The notes under the pieces were generated by a model. It was not told the DNA's origin. It did not search any database and was given only the letters and a program-made list of their open reading frames with translations. Positions 63,467 to 64,000 of a stretch of DNA of 64,000 nucleotides are shown here, one piece after another. Both the position numbers and the translations under genes were made by a program. Numbering within the stretch: the stretch's first letter is position 1; each line of letters begins with the position of its first letter. The DNA comes from Rhizobium leguminosarum (GTDB lineage: Bacteria; Pseudomonadota; Alphaproteobacteria; Rhizobiales; Rhizobiaceae): the NCBI RefSeq assembly GCF_017876795.1, contig NZ_JAGIOR010000001.1:4428501-4492500 (forward strand), in the 5' to 3' direction.

Positions 63467-63797
63467 TCTTCATCTCGCCGATTTTGATTGAATTTCCTGG
63501 CCCTTAAACTTTTATTCACGGCCTGCTGATCTTGTACTGATCGCAGTGATGATCGTCATCGCAGCTCGGCAATGTTGCCGCTCCCGATGACGATCCGCAC
63601 GGCGCGCGGTGATGTTTCCGCTTGCATCTTCGGGATGAACCCGCCGAAATTTTCAATTCGCCTGGTTTCGAAGACAGAGACGCGTGCTCACCCGCACGCA
63701 TGCGTGGCACGCCTATCCCTCATTCAGCGCCGCCAGCCTTCCTCGATGACCTCGCGCCCGAAGCAGATTTCATCAGCCGAAGTAAAGGGCTTTTCAG
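63467..63797. other. Intergenic region before the second receptor
   Basis: About 330 bases with no supported gene. It is AT-richer near 63480-63530 (TTTTGATTGAATTTC, AAACTTTTATTCAC), where a promoter may lie. Confidence 0.4.
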
Positions 63798-64000
63798 ATG
63801 ATCAGAACCGTTTCAGCGAAACTCATCCTTGCGACCGGCACTGCGATCGCAGGCGTCCTGATCGCTTACACCGCCTTCAATGCGGTGAGTGCCAAGACCA
63901 ATACCGAGCGGGAGGTCATGGCGCTGGCGACCGAGCAGGCGGCCGTGGTCAGCCAACAGGTGGCAACCAATATCACCGAGGCCACTTCGGCCGGTACGGC
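63798..64000 (+). CDS. Start of a second methyl-accepting chemotaxis protein (cut by the window edge)
   Basis: 67 residues are visible. They begin IRTVSAKLILATGTAIAGVLIAYTAF, a membrane segment, followed by an alpha-helical periplasmic start (EREVMALATEQAAVVSQQVATNI). This matches the first helices of dCache-type chemotaxis receptors. The signalling domain is outside the window, so the call rests on the N-terminus only. AAAGGG lies about 7 bases upstream of ATG 63798. Confidence 0.7.
   Translation, partial: MIRTVSAKLILATGTAIAGVLIAYTAFNAVSAKTNTEREVMALATEQAAVVSQQVATNITEATSAGT

Overview
The window looks like a chromosomal segment from a Rhizobium of the leguminosarum/etli type. Supporting signs are the ppdK, smc, dsbA-like, DUF721, mutY and ccrM neighbourhood, a CcrM-type GANTC methylase, a bifunctional Aas-like acyltransferase, three copies of a RIME-like mosaic repeat, and short palindromes built on AGCATGATG with TTTTCGGACGACATCATGCT. 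Most genes have the GC-rich third positions of that group; three stretches do not.

Region 1 (1-12.84 kb) is an accessory island ending at the 3' end of a tRNA-Pro(CGG) gene. It reads leftward as a GmrSD-like DUF262/DUF1524 nuclease with a C-terminal RAMA-type domain, a 1713-residue DEAD/DELH helicase with a DUF1998 domain, and a SNF2 helicase (DrmD-like) that runs off the left edge. Small unknown genes, a terminator and a broken LigD fragment lie between these and the tRNA. This set recalls DISARM and Druantia but matches neither as seen here, and is the best candidate for an undescribed defence system.

Region 2 (12.9-24.6 kb) holds a lipoprotein, a hydroxy-acid oxidase behind the remains of a tctA gene, a mobile serine-recombinase module (DUF5372 protein, 59-residue protein, large recombinase), a TetA-like efflux pump and aas. 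A second, smaller island follows: the C-terminal remnant of a type ISP restriction enzyme and an unknown gene, ending at tRNA-Gln(TTG).

Region 3 (24.6-44.97 kb) is core chromosome: a metallo-beta-lactamase/DCC/DUF4166 operon, DUF1499, small zinc-ribbon and lipoprotein genes, ppdK, smc, a DsbA-like lipoprotein, DUF721, mutY with HAD and SnoaL genes, ccrM, and a small ABM/NIPSNAP pair divergent from an ArsR-like regulator.

Region 4 (45-51.4 kb) is patchy: an IS110 transposase, a chemotaxis receptor, a HAD phosphatase, a ParE/RelE-type toxin with ribbon-helix-helix antitoxin and a clear operator, and a GNAT enzyme. Region 5 (51.4-64 kb) has a lipoprotein, the run thrC, M16 peptidase, RimJ-type acetyltransferase and GGDEF/EAL protein, then an Lrp-type regulator divergent from a three-gene catabolic operon (2,3-diaminopropionate ammonia-lyase plus two M20 amidohydrolases), an exported Cys-rich protein, and the start of a second chemotaxis receptor cut by the right edge.
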